A DNA stretch of 21,037 nucleotides from CAYVMN01 sp964452575 (GCA_964452575.1 CAYVMN010000062.1:1-21037), one strand, 5' to 3'. Shown: positions 6,418-14,466, counted from the stretch's first letter. The notes: generated from the sequence alone by a model not told the origin. Program-made: numbers and translations.

Positions 6418-7623
6418 CTAGTCTCGTCCTCCGCTTAACCTATCCAAGAGCAAGGTATAAAGATCACGCACCTTGAGATCCAGCTCAGCGGTCTGTTGTG
6501 CGCATGTGAGGTGAATCTGACACTTGGGACAGGCAGTGACGAGGGTGTGTGCGCCTGTAGCCAAGGCCTCCTTAAGCCTTCCGATCTGCATCGCCTTCGA
6601 ACAGCTGGAACATTCCATCCAGGCGCTTGTCCCACAGCACAGGGCATTTTCCCTGCTCCGTTCCATTTCCAGCAGTTTGATTCCGGGAATAAGCCCAAGA
6701 AGCTCACGAGGGGGGCCATAAATACCTGCCAGCCGCCCCAGCCGGCAGGGATCCTGGTAGGTAATGTCTCCATCTTCGGGTGGCTCAAAGGATAATCCTG
6801 ACCCCGGCAGTTCCCTTGCCAGAAATTGGGTCAGATGGAGGACTTCAAATGGGAGCATCCCAACATACTTTGGATAATGGTCCCTGAATGTCACGTAACC
6901 TTCAGGGCAACTGAATATAACCGTCTTGGCGCCTGAGGCAATTATTACCTCCATGTTTCGCTCAGCCAACCGTTTGAAGGTGGCCGTATTTCCGCTCCAA
7001 AAGGCGTCGTGCCCGCAGCATCGTTCGTCATTACTGATAACAGGTTCTACCCCCATCCTATTCAGCAGCCTGAGCACACTGCGCCCGGCCTCAAGCGACC
7101 CCACACCGAGGTAACGAAACGTCACGTCAAAATAGGGCAGGCAGCCTACAAAATAGAAGTACTCTCCTGTTTCATGAAAAGCGCCTACCCCCTCTGCCCA
7201 CCCAGTGCGCCTCTGTTTGATGTCTCGGGTCTGCAGGTTGGCCACGGTCTGGAGAATACCATGGTGGCTTTCCAGGGGAAGGTTCCCCTCTTTCCTGGCC
7301 TCTTCCCTGTAAGACCGGTTGAATTCAGGAAAATCGATCTCTACAGGACAGCGGGAACTGCACCGCGCACAGGTCAGGCATGCCCAGAGTTCACGGCTCT
7401 GCAGCAGGTGCCCACCTGGATCTATCATGGCCCGTTTAATGATCTGTCTTGGTGAGAAGGCAGGAAGTTCGCGGCTTACAGGGCAGCTTGCCGTGCATAC
7501 ACCACACTCCATACAATAGTTTATCTGCCTCTGAGTAAGTGGCACGGCTTGCTCCATATTGCAGACCCCCATCTGTTTAGTGATGTGCGTGTCAAGCCTT
7601 TGGACGGTTTCCTTATTTATCAT
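6418..7623 (-). CDS. HdrD-like (HdrCB-type) Fe-S oxidoreductase
   Basis: This 401-residue cytosolic protein resembles heterodisulfide reductase subunit D and the GlpC/LutA group. The N-terminus holds two ferredoxin-type 4Fe-4S motifs: C37-x2-C40-x2-C43-x3-C47-P and C82-x2-C85-x2-C88-x3-C92-P. The rest contains two CCG domains. The first has a CCGHD core but ends in CPEG and not CxxC. The second is complete, with DPC, CCGTS and a final CPKC, and could hold the special [4Fe-4S] cluster that handles disulfides. It probably moves electrons between a thiol/disulfide or quinone partner and ferredoxin; the partner is unknown. The gene is divergent from korDABC, suggesting functional linkage. No clear ribosome binding site precedes ATG 7623. 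A start at residue 23 (GGGGG 7 bases ahead) is possible. Confidence 0.85.
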   Translation of the reverse strand: MINKETVQRLDTHITKQMGVCNMEQAVPLTQRQINYCMECGVCTASCPVSRELPAFSPRQIIKRAMIDPGGHLLQSRELWACLTCARCSSRCPVEIDFPEFNRSYREEARKEGNLPLESHHGILQTVANLQTRDIKQRRTGWAEGVGAFHETGEYFYFVGCLPYFDVTFRYLGVGSLEAGRSVLRLLNRMGVEPVISNDERCCGHDAFWSGNTATFKRLAERNMEVIIASGAKTVIFSCPEGYVTFRDHYPKYVGMLPFEVLHLTQFLARELPGSGLSFEPPEDGDITYQDPCRLGRLAGIYGPPRELLGLIPGIKLLEMERSRENALCCGTSAWMECSSCSKAMQIGRLKEALATGAHTLVTACPKCQIHLTCAQQTAELDLKVRDLYTLLLDRLSGGRD

Positions 7624-7649
7624 AGGGTGGACGTCTCAAGGCAGGTATA

Positions 7650-7678
7650 CTTATCACGAAGGAGACCATTTCTGTCAA
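7650..7678 (-). promoter_or_regulatory. Candidate sigma-70 promoter for the HdrD-like gene
   Basis: On the minus strand TTGACA (7678-7673) and GATAAG (7655-7650) are 17 bases apart. The -35 element is perfect and the -10 element matches 4/6. It places transcription start about 20 bases before ATG 7623. Confidence 0.5.
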
Positions 7679-7717
7679 GCCAAAAACTCCGCAGTGAAAT
7701 TCCCTCACAAAAAAAAC

Positions 7718-7723
7718 TTGACA
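7718..7723 (+). promoter_or_regulatory. Possible -35 element for korDABC
   Basis: A perfect TTGACA occurs 58 bases before korD, but no good -10 element is found at 16-18 bases spacing (TAGGTA at 7741 is the nearest). If real, it would need an activator. The korD side of this 157-base divergent gap shows nothing stronger. Confidence 0.25.
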
Positions 7724-7780
7724 AATAGCTGAGGCAGGGATAGGTACACGACACTTTGAGAGGGTTTTCCATCGGAGGAA

Positions 7781-8065
7781 ATGCGTTCTCGATACTTATC
7801 CAAAGGCAAGCGGTGTAATAAAATGGCAAAAGAGAGAAAAAAGGGTAAGATAGTGATCGACAGAGAACGGTGTAAAGGTTGTCACATGTGCATCGAGTTC
7901 TGTCCGAACCATATGATCGAGGTCGATGAGTCGCTCAACAAAAAGGGCTACTCGCCGGCTCGGTTCAAAGAAAACATTAATGAGGGCGAAAAGGGTTGCG
8001 TCGGGTGTGCACAGTGTGCGACCGTATGCCCTGATGTCGCTATAGAGGTGTATCGTGCCAAGTGA
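7781..8065 (+). CDS. korD: 2-oxoacid:ferredoxin oxidoreductase delta subunit (2x[4Fe-4S] ferredoxin)
   Basis: This 94-residue ferredoxin-like subunit has two 4Fe-4S motifs: C31-x2-C34-x2-C37-x3-C41-P and C73-x2-C76-x2-C79-x3-C83-P. It would pass electrons from the KorB thiamine/Fe-S centre to free ferredoxin. It is first in a cluster D-A-B-C, and its stop codon overlaps the korA start by 11 bases. The start is uncertain. ATG 7781 follows GGAGG by only 2 bases, which is unusually close. ATG 7823 (residue 15, beginning MAKERKKGK) looks more like family N-termini but has no good ribosome binding site. I keep the longer form. Confidence 0.88.
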   Translation: MRSRYLSKGKRCNKMAKERKKGKIVIDRERCKGCHMCIEFCPNHMIEVDESLNKKGYSPARFKENINEGEKGCVGCAQCATVCPDVAIEVYRAK

Positions 8066-9149
8066 AAAGATGTTGATGAGTGGCTCTCATGTGGTCGGAG
8101 AGGCCGCGGTACGGGCCGGATGCCGTTACTACTTCGGTTATCCCATCACGCCGCAGAACGAATTGCCTGAGTACCTTTCTGCGCGGATGCTGGACGTAGG
8201 GGGGACCTTCATTCAAGGCGAGAGCGAGATCGGCTCCATTAACATGGTGTTGGGCGCCTCGGTTGCAGGTGGCCGCGCCATGACCTCCTCCTCATCGCCT
8301 GGCATCTCCCTGAAGCAGGAGGGGATCTCCTATATGGCCGGAATGGAAATCCCGGGGGTTATTATCAATATGATGAGGGGTGGTCCCGGCCTGGGCAATA
8401 TCGCGCCCTCGGCCGCAGACTATTTTCAGGCCACTCGGGGCGGTGCCCATGGAGACTATCGGACACCCGTCCTGGCCCCGGCCGGATGCCAAGAACTGGC
8501 TGATTTGACCTTTGTTGCCTTTGACCTTGCGGACAAATATCGTACCCCGGTCTTGATACTGGGCGATGGTCTGATGGGCCAGGTCATGGAACCGGTCGTC
8601 TTCCCCGACTTCATCGATCTTGATAATCTGCCCAAGAAGGACTGGATCCTTGACGGCTGCGAAGGACGAGAACCCAGGGCCATCTTCTCCATGCTCCTGG
8701 GTCAGAAAGGGGAGCTCTATTATCACAACATGCACTTGCAGGAAAAATATGACAAGATAACGGCCAAAGAGCAGAGATGGGAGGTCAACTGCCCGGAAGA
8801 GGCAGAAATGTTTGTGGTCGCATATGGTACGGCCGCACGCATAGCCGAGAGCGCTATCCAAGAGCTTGAGGCCGAGGGAATGACCCTTGGATTGTTTCGG
8901 CCCATTACCCTGTGGCCCTTCCCAAAGCTGCCCCTACGCGAGCTGTCCAGGAAGGTTAAGAAGGTAGCTGTATTCGAGTTCAGTGCGGGTCAAATGATAG
9001 AGGACGTGGTTCTTTCCGTCGGTGAGAGGGCAGAAATTTGGTTTCATGGTCTGCCAGGCGGCATCATTCCCACTCCAGCGGAGGTGGGAGACTTCCTGCG
9101 TTCAGCCGCGAAAGGCGATGGAAAAATAGGCCGGAGGATTGACGTATGA
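8055..9149 (+). CDS. korA: 2-oxoacid:ferredoxin oxidoreductase alpha subunit (2-oxoglutarate type)
   Basis: This 364-residue subunit supplies the pyrimidine-binding half of the thiamine diphosphate site and works with KorB in oxidising a 2-oxoacid plus CoA to acyl-CoA, CO2 and reduced ferredoxin. Recognisable blocks are YFGYPITPQNELPE near the N-terminus, GESEIGSINMVLGAS, and the SSSSPGISLKQEGISYMAG region. It lacks a fused gamma domain, which is supplied by korC. The GTG start at 8055 has GAGGTG 4 bases ahead and overlaps korD; ATG 8070 is an alternative. 2-Oxoglutarate is the most likely substrate by family resemblance, but branched or aryl 2-oxoacids cannot be excluded. Confidence 0.92.
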   Translation: MPSEKMLMSGSHVVGEAAVRAGCRYYFGYPITPQNELPEYLSARMLDVGGTFIQGESEIGSINMVLGASVAGGRAMTSSSSPGISLKQEGISYMAGMEIPGVIINMMRGGPGLGNIAPSAADYFQATRGGAHGDYRTPVLAPAGCQELADLTFVAFDLADKYRTPVLILGDGLMGQVMEPVVFPDFIDLDNLPKKDWILDGCEGREPRAIFSMLLGQKGELYYHNMHLQEKYDKITAKEQRWEVNCPEEAEMFVVAYGTAARIAESAIQELEAEGMTLGLFRPITLWPFPKLPLRELSRKVKKVAVFEFSAGQMIEDVVLSVGERAEIWFHGLPGGIIPTPAEVGDFLRSAAKGDGKIGRRIDV

Positions 9150-9928
9150 GCCAAGAACTTGCATTCAAAAAGGTCTTTGGTTGGCCAGAATCTCTGAAGT
9201 ACACCCCTACCCATTATTGCCCGGGCTGTGGCCACTCCATTGCCCACCGCCTGGTGGCTGAGTGTCTGGATGAAATGGGTCTAAGGGGCAAGACCATAGG
9301 GGTCCCTCCGGTGGGATGCGCTGTGCTGGCTTACAACTACTTCAATTTTGACATGGTGGAGGCACCACACGGAAGGGCCTTGGCCGTGGCTACTGGCATC
9401 AAGCGGGTTCACCCGGACAAATTCGTGCTTAGCTACCAGGGTGATGGTGACCTGGCAGCCATCGGCACAGCCGAGACCATCCACGCAGGTAACCGGGGGG
9501 AGAGGATCTCCACCATATTTATAAATAACGCCATATATGGAATGACAGGAGGCCAGATGGCACCAACCACCCTCCTGGGCCAAAGAGCCACAACAGCACA
9601 GGGCGGACGAGATCCCAGGTTACACGGACGTCCCATAGACATCTCGCGGATGCTGGCAATATGCGACGGGGTGGTCTACATAGAACGGTGCTCGCTTACC
9701 AGCATCAAACAAATCCGCCGGGCCAAGAAGGCCATCAAGAAGTCATACCAGTGCCAGTTGGACGACCTGGGCTTCTCCATGGTGGAGTTGCTATCTCCCT
9801 GCCCCACAAACTGGAAGCTTTCCCCTAAGGCTGCCTGGGCATGGGTGAATGATGAGATGGTCAAAACCTATCCCCTTGGTGTCATCAAAGACGCCACTGG
9901 ATACGAGGATAAAAAGGGCGAAAAATGA
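9146..9928 (+). CDS. korB: 2-oxoacid:ferredoxin oxidoreductase beta subunit (2-oxoglutarate type)
   Basis: This 260-residue subunit binds thiamine diphosphate and one [4Fe-4S] cluster. The thiamine motif runs from GDGD at 99-102 to NNAIYG at 127-132. Cluster cysteines are C25 and C28 (in CPGCGH), C58 (in PPVGC) and the one in SPCPTNW near residue 219, so all four ligands are present. GTAETIHAGNRG and MTGGQMAPTT are typical of the 2-oxoglutarate branch. The ATG overlaps the korA stop codon (ATGA), implying translational coupling and equal subunit amounts. Length is near the low end but complete for this family. Confidence 0.93.
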   Translation: MSQELAFKKVFGWPESLKYTPTHYCPGCGHSIAHRLVAECLDEMGLRGKTIGVPPVGCAVLAYNYFNFDMVEAPHGRALAVATGIKRVHPDKFVLSYQGDGDLAAIGTAETIHAGNRGERISTIFINNAIYGMTGGQMAPTTLLGQRATTAQGGRDPRLHGRPIDISRMLAICDGVVYIERCSLTSIKQIRRAKKAIKKSYQCQLDDLGFSMVELLSPCPTNWKLSPKAAWAWVNDEMVKTYPLGVIKDATGYEDKKGEK

Positions 9929-10467
9929 TTACCCGAACTACTTTTGCAGGCTTTGGGGGCCAGGGCGTTCTGCTTATGGGTTATGTCCTGTGTCACGGAG
10001 GAATGTATAAAGGTCTTAATGTTACCTACTTTCCATCATACGGAGCTGAAATGCGGGGGGGCACGGCCAATTGTACCGTTACCCTATCAGACAAGAAGAT
10101 CGCGTCTCCAGTGGCATCAAGACCGGACGTGCTTGTGGCAATGAACTTCCCGTCTTTAGAGAAGTTCGAAGCCACCGTGGCTGAAAAAGGTAAGGTCTTC
10201 CTCAATTCCTCCCTTTTCAAAGAGAGGCCGTCCCGACAAGACATTGAAATACTTCAGGTCCCGGTAATGGAATTGTCTCAAGAAGTAGGCTCCCGACGTG
10301 GGGCCAATATGGTCATGATCGGAGCGGTCTGCGCCAAGACAGGGCTTCTCAGCCTGGATGAGACCATAAAGGGGATGCAGGGGGCGCTCAAAGGCAGAGA
10401 AAAATTCTTCGAGGAGAACCAAAGGGCCATTGAACGGGGCTTTGCCTTTGTTGTCGGTGGAAGCTGA
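9925..10467 (+). CDS. korC: 2-oxoacid:ferredoxin oxidoreductase gamma subunit
   Basis: This 180-residue gamma subunit, which in this enzyme family helps bind CoA, starts with the glycine-rich GFGGQGVLLMG and carries the PSYGAEMRGGTANC block typical of the family. Its ATG overlaps the korB stop codon (ATGA), so D-A-B-C form one operon. The stop codon is immediately followed on the opposite strand by the end of an acyl-CoA dehydrogenase remnant, with no room for a terminator hairpin. Confidence 0.93.
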   Translation: MITRTTFAGFGGQGVLLMGYVLCHGGMYKGLNVTYFPSYGAEMRGGTANCTVTLSDKKIASPVASRPDVLVAMNFPSLEKFEATVAEKGKVFLNSSLFKERPSRQDIEILQVPVMELSQEVGSRRGANMVMIGAVCAKTGLLSLDETIKGMQGALKGREKFFEENQRAIERGFAFVVGGS

Positions 10468-10587
10468 TCACTCCCTTAATAGCTCCCGCATATACCCGTA
10501 ACCTCCCAGAATCTGGATGGCATCCAGTGCCGCCTTCGTACCCATGATAGAGGCATAGTATTTTGCGATGGAGGCCTGTATCTTCAT
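10468..10587 (-). pseudogene. C-terminal remnant of an acyl-CoA dehydrogenase
   Basis: Read from ATG 10587 on the minus strand, 39 codons end at TGA 10470-10468. The peptide contains ALDAIQILGGYGYMRE, the strongly conserved C-terminal block of acyl-CoA dehydrogenases, preceded by a plausible helix (residues 1-20). The expected continuation (YPVERxxRD and the catalytic region) is replaced by four residues and a stop. A stop codon lies 6 codons upstream of the ATG in the same frame. It follows the acyl-CoA ligase gene by 26 bases, as the next gene of that operon would, so it is probably the leftover of a deleted operon member. A functional micro-protein is less likely. Confidence 0.7.
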
Positions 10588-10612
10588 CTTGGTTTCCTCA
10601 AGGTCTTATTGT

Positions 10613-12148
10613 CTACTCCTTGCCGTACCTGTCCCTCAAGACCCTCTTGAGGATTTTTCCTCCAAAGGTTCCCTTTGGGAGTTCATGAACAAAGACAACC
10701 GAGGTAGGCTTCTTGTAGCTTGCCAGGTGTTGCCGACAGTGATCAATGACATCTTTTTCAGTCAGTCGAGTCCCCTTCCTGGGCACAACGATTGCCAGGA
10801 TCGACTCCCCCCATTTGGGGTGGGGTACGCCTATAACGGCCCCTTCAGCTATGTCCGGGTGATAGGAAAGGACCTCTTCTATCTCATGCGAGTATACATT
10901 AAGCCCTCCAGTCTTTATCATGTCCTTTAGACGGTCTACCATGTAGAGATATCCCAGGTCATCATATTTGCCCACATCGCCGGTATGGAGCCATCCTCCT
11001 CTAAGGGTGTTCTTTGTCTCCTCGGCATTCTTATAATACCCCTTGAATACCGTCGGACCCCTTACGATGATCTCCCCCTCTTCCCCCACCGGCATGTCCC
11101 GGTCATTTTCATCGACAATGCGTACCTCAGTGCACATGTAAGGCTGGGCCACACTGCCCCATTCCCTGGGTTTGTCCCAGGGCTTTAAGACGGTTACCGC
11201 CGGAGAGGCCTCGGTGAGGGCATAAGATCCATAGAGCTCCCCATTGGGCCAGAGATACTTCTCTACCTCTTCTTTGAGGCCGGGATGCAGAAATCCCTGG
11301 CTCGACAACCACCGCCTTATGGATGAGGTGTCTCTTGGACGTCGCTTGTTGGCCTCGAGCAGCATGCGAAAGATGGTGGGGTTGCCGGTGATAAAGGTGG
11401 TTCGCTCCTTCTCCACAACGTCTAGGTATCTATCAGGGTCAAAGGTCTTACTTCCGATAAAGGTCCCCCCTGCATACATATAGGCCAGAAAGCGGCTTAG
11501 TGCCGCCGTATGATACATCTGCATGGGATAATAGATCCTGTCCTCAGGGGTCGGGCTCTGGTTCTCAGTAGTTACACAGATAATATTCCATAGGAGCCCC
11601 TTGTGTGTGAGAATGGCCCCCTTGGGAGTACCCGTGGTTCCTCCTGTAAAGATGATAAAGGCCTCATCCTCTTCTACCAGATCACTGACATAATCTTCAT
11701 CACTCGCCCTAGCGAGGAGTTCTTCATAGTCGAGGGCAAATCCGGGCGGCTTTCCTCCCATACATACGAAACTCTTGATTTCGGGCAGGCGGTCATGTAT
11801 CTCTTCTGCCTCCCCGGCAAAATCGCGGTGAAATACCAAGACCTCTGAGTCGGTAAACTCGGCCTGGTAGCAGATCTCATCCAGAGTGCCTCTTGAAGTA
11901 AGCGGCGTGGTAACAGCACCCAGCTTCAGATGCGCCAGGTACACCTCCATCAATGGGATGCAGTTGTTTGAGAGGGTGGCCACATGGGTTCCTTTATCCG
12001 TCCCCAACCCTCTCATGGCGTTGGCAAACCTGTTGACCCTCCCACTGAGTTTTCCATAGCTAAGGGCTCCTTCATCGTCCATGCATGCGATCTTGGCTGG
12101 AAACTTACGGGCGGAGCGGGCAAAGGCCTCACCAAGAGTCATTTCCAT
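10613..12148 (-). CDS. AMP-dependent acyl-CoA synthetase/ligase
   Basis: This protein activates a carboxylic acid to its CoA thioester through an acyl-adenylate. From the preferred start ATG 12148 it has 511 residues. The adenylate-forming motifs are intact: the phosphate loop FTGGTTGTPKG, the LYGSYALTEASP motif, GWLHTGDVGKYDDLGYL, and RLKDMIKTGG at the hinge. The C-terminal catalytic lysine lies in PKGTFGGKILKR. AGGGAG ends 6 bases before ATG 12148; an upstream ATG at 12175 adds 9 residues and is also possible. The substrate cannot be read from sequence; similar enzymes act on medium- or long-chain fatty, aromatic or alicyclic acids. It follows the thiolase/DUF35 pair on the same strand. Confidence 0.93.
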   Translation of the reverse strand: MEMTLGEAFARSARKFPAKIACMDDEGALSYGKLSGRVNRFANAMRGLGTDKGTHVATLSNNCIPLMEVYLAHLKLGAVTTPLTSRGTLDEICYQAEFTDSEVLVFHRDFAGEAEEIHDRLPEIKSFVCMGGKPPGFALDYEELLARASDEDYVSDLVEEDEAFIIFTGGTTGTPKGAILTHKGLLWNIICVTTENQSPTPEDRIYYPMQMYHTAALSRFLAYMYAGGTFIGSKTFDPDRYLDVVEKERTTFITGNPTIFRMLLEANKRRPRDTSSIRRWLSSQGFLHPGLKEEVEKYLWPNGELYGSYALTEASPAVTVLKPWDKPREWGSVAQPYMCTEVRIVDENDRDMPVGEEGEIIVRGPTVFKGYYKNAEETKNTLRGGWLHTGDVGKYDDLGYLYMVDRLKDMIKTGGLNVYSHEIEEVLSYHPDIAEGAVIGVPHPKWGESILAIVVPRKGTRLTEKDVIDHCRQHLASYKKPTSVVFVHELPKGTFGGKILKRVLRDRYGKE

Positions 12149-12348
12149 AGGATGCTCCCTTTCTTTTTCTATCATTTTAGCCCTTTTCCGATCCGGCGTT
12201 TACCCGGGGAAATCCCCATTGCCCCGGTTTCAGAGGGCTAAGCCGTTACCTCTCTTATTTGTTCAGCAGTGGCAGGATCTCCCGCGCATCTTCCACACCC
12301 GCTAGTTTAAGGCCCAGGTGGTAAGCGATCGGCAGTCAGTGGTACGGT
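12149..12348. other. 200-base gap inside the minus-strand operon
   Basis: It holds copy 2 of the dispersed repeat (12211-12249) and a 26-codon minus-strand open fragment (12335-12255) that follows a stop codon, has no ATG and ends in a protein-like tail. A GC-rich inverted repeat, CCGGGG (12204-12209) and CCCCGG (12222-12227), overlaps the repeat. No promoter was recognised. Confidence 0.35.
12211..12249. repeat. Dispersed 39-bp intergenic repeat, copy 2
   Basis: It matches 835-873 at about 31 of 39 positions, with blocks AATCCC, ATTGCCC, TTCAG and GTTAC shared in the same order. Copy 1 has a perfect 6-bp hairpin; this copy keeps only the outer GCCC/GGGC pairing and gains a different GC-rich inverted repeat on its left side. 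Confidence 0.45.
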
Positions 12349-12894
12349 CTAATCAATTGGTCGAAAATAGACATCCGTGATGGTTCCGTGTCTCTCTTCG
12401 CGAAAGACCGCCTCTACCCTTGTACCTACCTTAATCTTGGAGACATCTTCCACTTCCATATTGGACATCATGATAAAGTCAGTGCCGTCCAGTTGCACAT
12501 AAGCGCAGATAAATGGGAGCTTTTTAATAAAGGCGCTCGTTGTGAAATACTGGACTGTACAGGCCTTGATCACGCCACTGCCTTTGAGGGGGACCCACTC
12601 CGTAGGCTCGTAACATTGGGAACAGTGTGCACGGGGCGGACAATATACCTTCTGGCATTCAGGGCATTTTGCCCCATACAACTTCTTGTTCTCCCTGAGC
12701 TCCCGGAAAAATCGGGATTGTTGGCCATAGGAGTACTTGTAGAAGACATCCATCCTGTCAGGAATCTCTAAAGGGACATCCATTGGGACGTTTCCCGACA
12801 ATTCTTTCTCATATTCCCTTCTCAGATACTCCACGGGGATTCCGTATTTCTCGTGATGATACTGATACCATTTCTCGCGTTCTTGTTCGTTCAC
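12349..12894 (-). CDS. DUF35 zinc-ribbon/OB-fold protein, partner of the thiolase-fold enzyme
   Basis: This 181-residue protein has an N-terminal helical region (about 1-80), a zinc ribbon with spacing C-x2-C-x10-C-x2-C (CPEC ... CSQC), and a C-terminal OB-fold (about 110-181). This layout is typical of DUF35 proteins, which form stable complexes with thiolase-superfamily enzymes and help channel or hold the acyl-CoA substrate. Established cases are the archaeal thiolase/HMG-CoA synthase complex, BbsA-BbsB of toluene degradation and the Ltp2 steroid aldolase partner. The GTG start at 12894 lies 2 bases after the thiolase stop, with GGAGGG upstream inside the thiolase 3' end, so the two are translationally coupled. 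An upstream TTG at 12933 is unlikely. Confidence 0.9.
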   Translation of the reverse strand: MNEQEREKWYQYHHEKYGIPVEYLRREYEKELSGNVPMDVPLEIPDRMDVFYKYSYGQQSRFFRELRENKKLYGAKCPECQKVYCPPRAHCSQCYEPTEWVPLKGSGVIKACTVQYFTTSAFIKKLPFICAYVQLDGTDFIMMSNMEVEDVSKIKVGTRVEAVFREERHGTITDVYFRPID

Positions 12895-12896
12895 AT

Positions 12897-14093
12897 CTAT
12901 CCCTCCCTTTCTAAAACCAGGCAGACAGTCCACGTGCAGAGGGTCCCGCCAATGCTCTGTACCAGACCCCTGCGTGCGTTTGCTATCTGACGTTCTCCGG
13001 CCTCACCCCTCAGATGGAGTGCTATCTCATAGGTCTGCATGATCCCGGTAGCCCCCACTGCATGTCCGCACCCGATGAGACCACCGCTCAGATTGCCCGG
13101 CAGTTCACCATCAGGCATTACAGTACCCTCATCAATCAGATCGCCTCCCCGGCCTTCTTCACAGAAAAAGCAGTCCTCATAGGCCATTATCTCAGTGCCC
13201 GTAAAGGCATCGTGTAACTCTGCCAAATCCAGTTCCTTAAAAGGATCTGTAATCCCTGCCATCTCATATGCCTTCTTCGCTGCCATACGTGAAGATTCGA
13301 ATGTATATATATTGGGCCGATTCCCTGGCATCACGTAATCGGCAGAAGCCCCCAGCCCGGTAATCCAGACCGGTTTGTCCGTGATATCCCGGGCCACCTT
13401 TTCGGATGCCAGGATTACTGCGGATGAGCCTTCTGTATACAAACAATTGTCGTAAAACCTGAAAGGCTCGACAATCTTGCGGGACTTCATCACATCCTCA
13501 ATCGTGATCACCTTGGGAGATTGGGCTATGGGGTTCTTGGTGGCGTTGAAATGATTCTTGACAGATACCTTGGCCATCTGTTCTTTTGTAGGACCTCCAT
13601 ATTTTTCCATGTGGGCGATCACCGCCAGCGCGAACCCCGAAGCAGCGGTCCTGCCAGCAGGGTTGTCATAGGTCATGTCTGCCGTGTAAAGGATGGCCCT
13701 CAATACCTCAGGTGTAGCGGCCTGGACCTCATAGTTGTAAGTGTCTGCACATTTTTCTACCCCCAGGACCAGGCAGACGTCATACAGCCCGCTTGCCACC
13801 TCTGAATAGCCGATCCTCAGGGCCGCTCCGCCCGTAGCGCCTCCAGAATTTACCCTCACCATAGGCTTCAGCCCCAATCCGAGGTAATCATGCACAAAGG
13901 CGTCTGGTTGATACTGGCGCTGAAAGAAATCGTTGTATATGCCGTAGACGGCGCAATCTATGCGATCACGACCGATCCCAGCATCTTCCATGGCCATTCT
14001 GGCTGCATCAAAGGCCAGTTCAAAGTAGGTCTTATCCAACCACCTGGCCTTGAACTTGGTTGTTCCCATCCCCACAATTGCTGCCTTTTTCAT
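12897..14093 (-). CDS. Thiolase-fold (SCP2/lipid-transfer type) protein lacking catalytic cysteines
   Basis: This 398-residue protein has thiolase-superfamily landmarks: MKKAAIVGMGTTKF at the start, the conserved ELHDAFT region and the GHAVGATG histidine motif. The segment that normally reads RVExxCASG instead has Gly at residue 85 in place of the nucleophilic cysteine. The C-terminal CxG motif reads SIGGT, so the second cysteine is missing as well. It is therefore unlikely to do ordinary thiolytic cleavage. A retro-aldol role like that of Ltp2-type enzymes, with the DUF35 protein encoded next to it, is a reasonable alternative (inference). AGGAGG ends 8 bases before ATG 14093. The ATG 21 bases upstream (14114) lacks such a site. 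A strong promoter lies at 14155-14183. Confidence 0.92.
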   Translation of the reverse strand: MKKAAIVGMGTTKFKARWLDKTYFELAFDAARMAMEDAGIGRDRIDCAVYGIYNDFFQRQYQPDAFVHDYLGLGLKPMVRVNSGGATGGAALRIGYSEVASGLYDVCLVLGVEKCADTYNYEVQAATPEVLRAILYTADMTYDNPAGRTAASGFALAVIAHMEKYGGPTKEQMAKVSVKNHFNATKNPIAQSPKVITIEDVMKSRKIVEPFRFYDNCLYTEGSSAVILASEKVARDITDKPVWITGLGASADYVMPGNRPNIYTFESSRMAAKKAYEMAGITDPFKELDLAELHDAFTGTEIMAYEDCFFCEEGRGGDLIDEGTVMPDGELPGNLSGGLIGCGHAVGATGIMQTYEIALHLRGEAGERQIANARRGLVQSIGGTLCTWTVCLVLEREG

Positions 14094-14154
14094 AGAGAAA
14101 TCCTCCTGGGTCAAAAACCCGGCAGAACCGGTGGAAAATTTAATTAATTATATA

Positions 14155-14183
14155 ATTAGATTCTCCATCAAATCTATTGTCAA
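14155..14183 (-). promoter_or_regulatory. Sigma-70 promoter of the thiolase/DUF35/ligase operon
   Basis: On the minus strand, TTGACA (14183-14178) and TCTAAT (14160-14155) are separated by 17 bases, with 6/6 and 5/6 matches. The predicted transcription start is about 55 bases before ATG 14093, and the leader is very AT-rich. Confidence 0.65.
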
Positions 14184-14291
14184 GAAAAAACAGGACCGTA
14201 TCGTGTGAATGATTAGGGGCGCCCTTTTAGTACAGCAATTTTTGCCTTTATCAGGTTGAAGGCGGAAGGAACATGTGCCCAAAAATTTTCT

Positions 14292-14320
14292 TTGACAATT
14301 GCTTTGCTATTTAATCATAT
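14292..14320 (+). promoter_or_regulatory. Candidate promoter for the TRAP operon
   Basis: TTGACA (14292-14297), 17 bases, then TCATAT (14315-14320). The -35 is perfect and the -10 matches only 3/6. It would leave a leader of about 140 bases before ATG 14467, in which I recognise no riboswitch. Confidence 0.4.
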
Positions 14321-14466
14321 AGGTAGAACCATGCTATTTGGAGCAAGGATTCCTTTTTTGGCTGGCGGCAAACCTATCAAGACAAAAGGGGGTGATATCA
14401 AGTCAAGAACGTAGGGTAAGATTTCTTTTGGCTTCTAAACTCTCTATAAAGAAAGGAGGAACAAGG

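Noticed and set aside
10568..10930. 120-codon plus-strand open frame across the end of the ligase gene
   Set aside because: It runs antisense to the conserved ligase C-terminus and has no ribosome binding site or domain.
14338..14466. 43-residue N-terminal extension of the TAXI binding protein from a TTG
   Set aside because: A strong GGAGG and a complete signal peptide place the start at ATG 14467.
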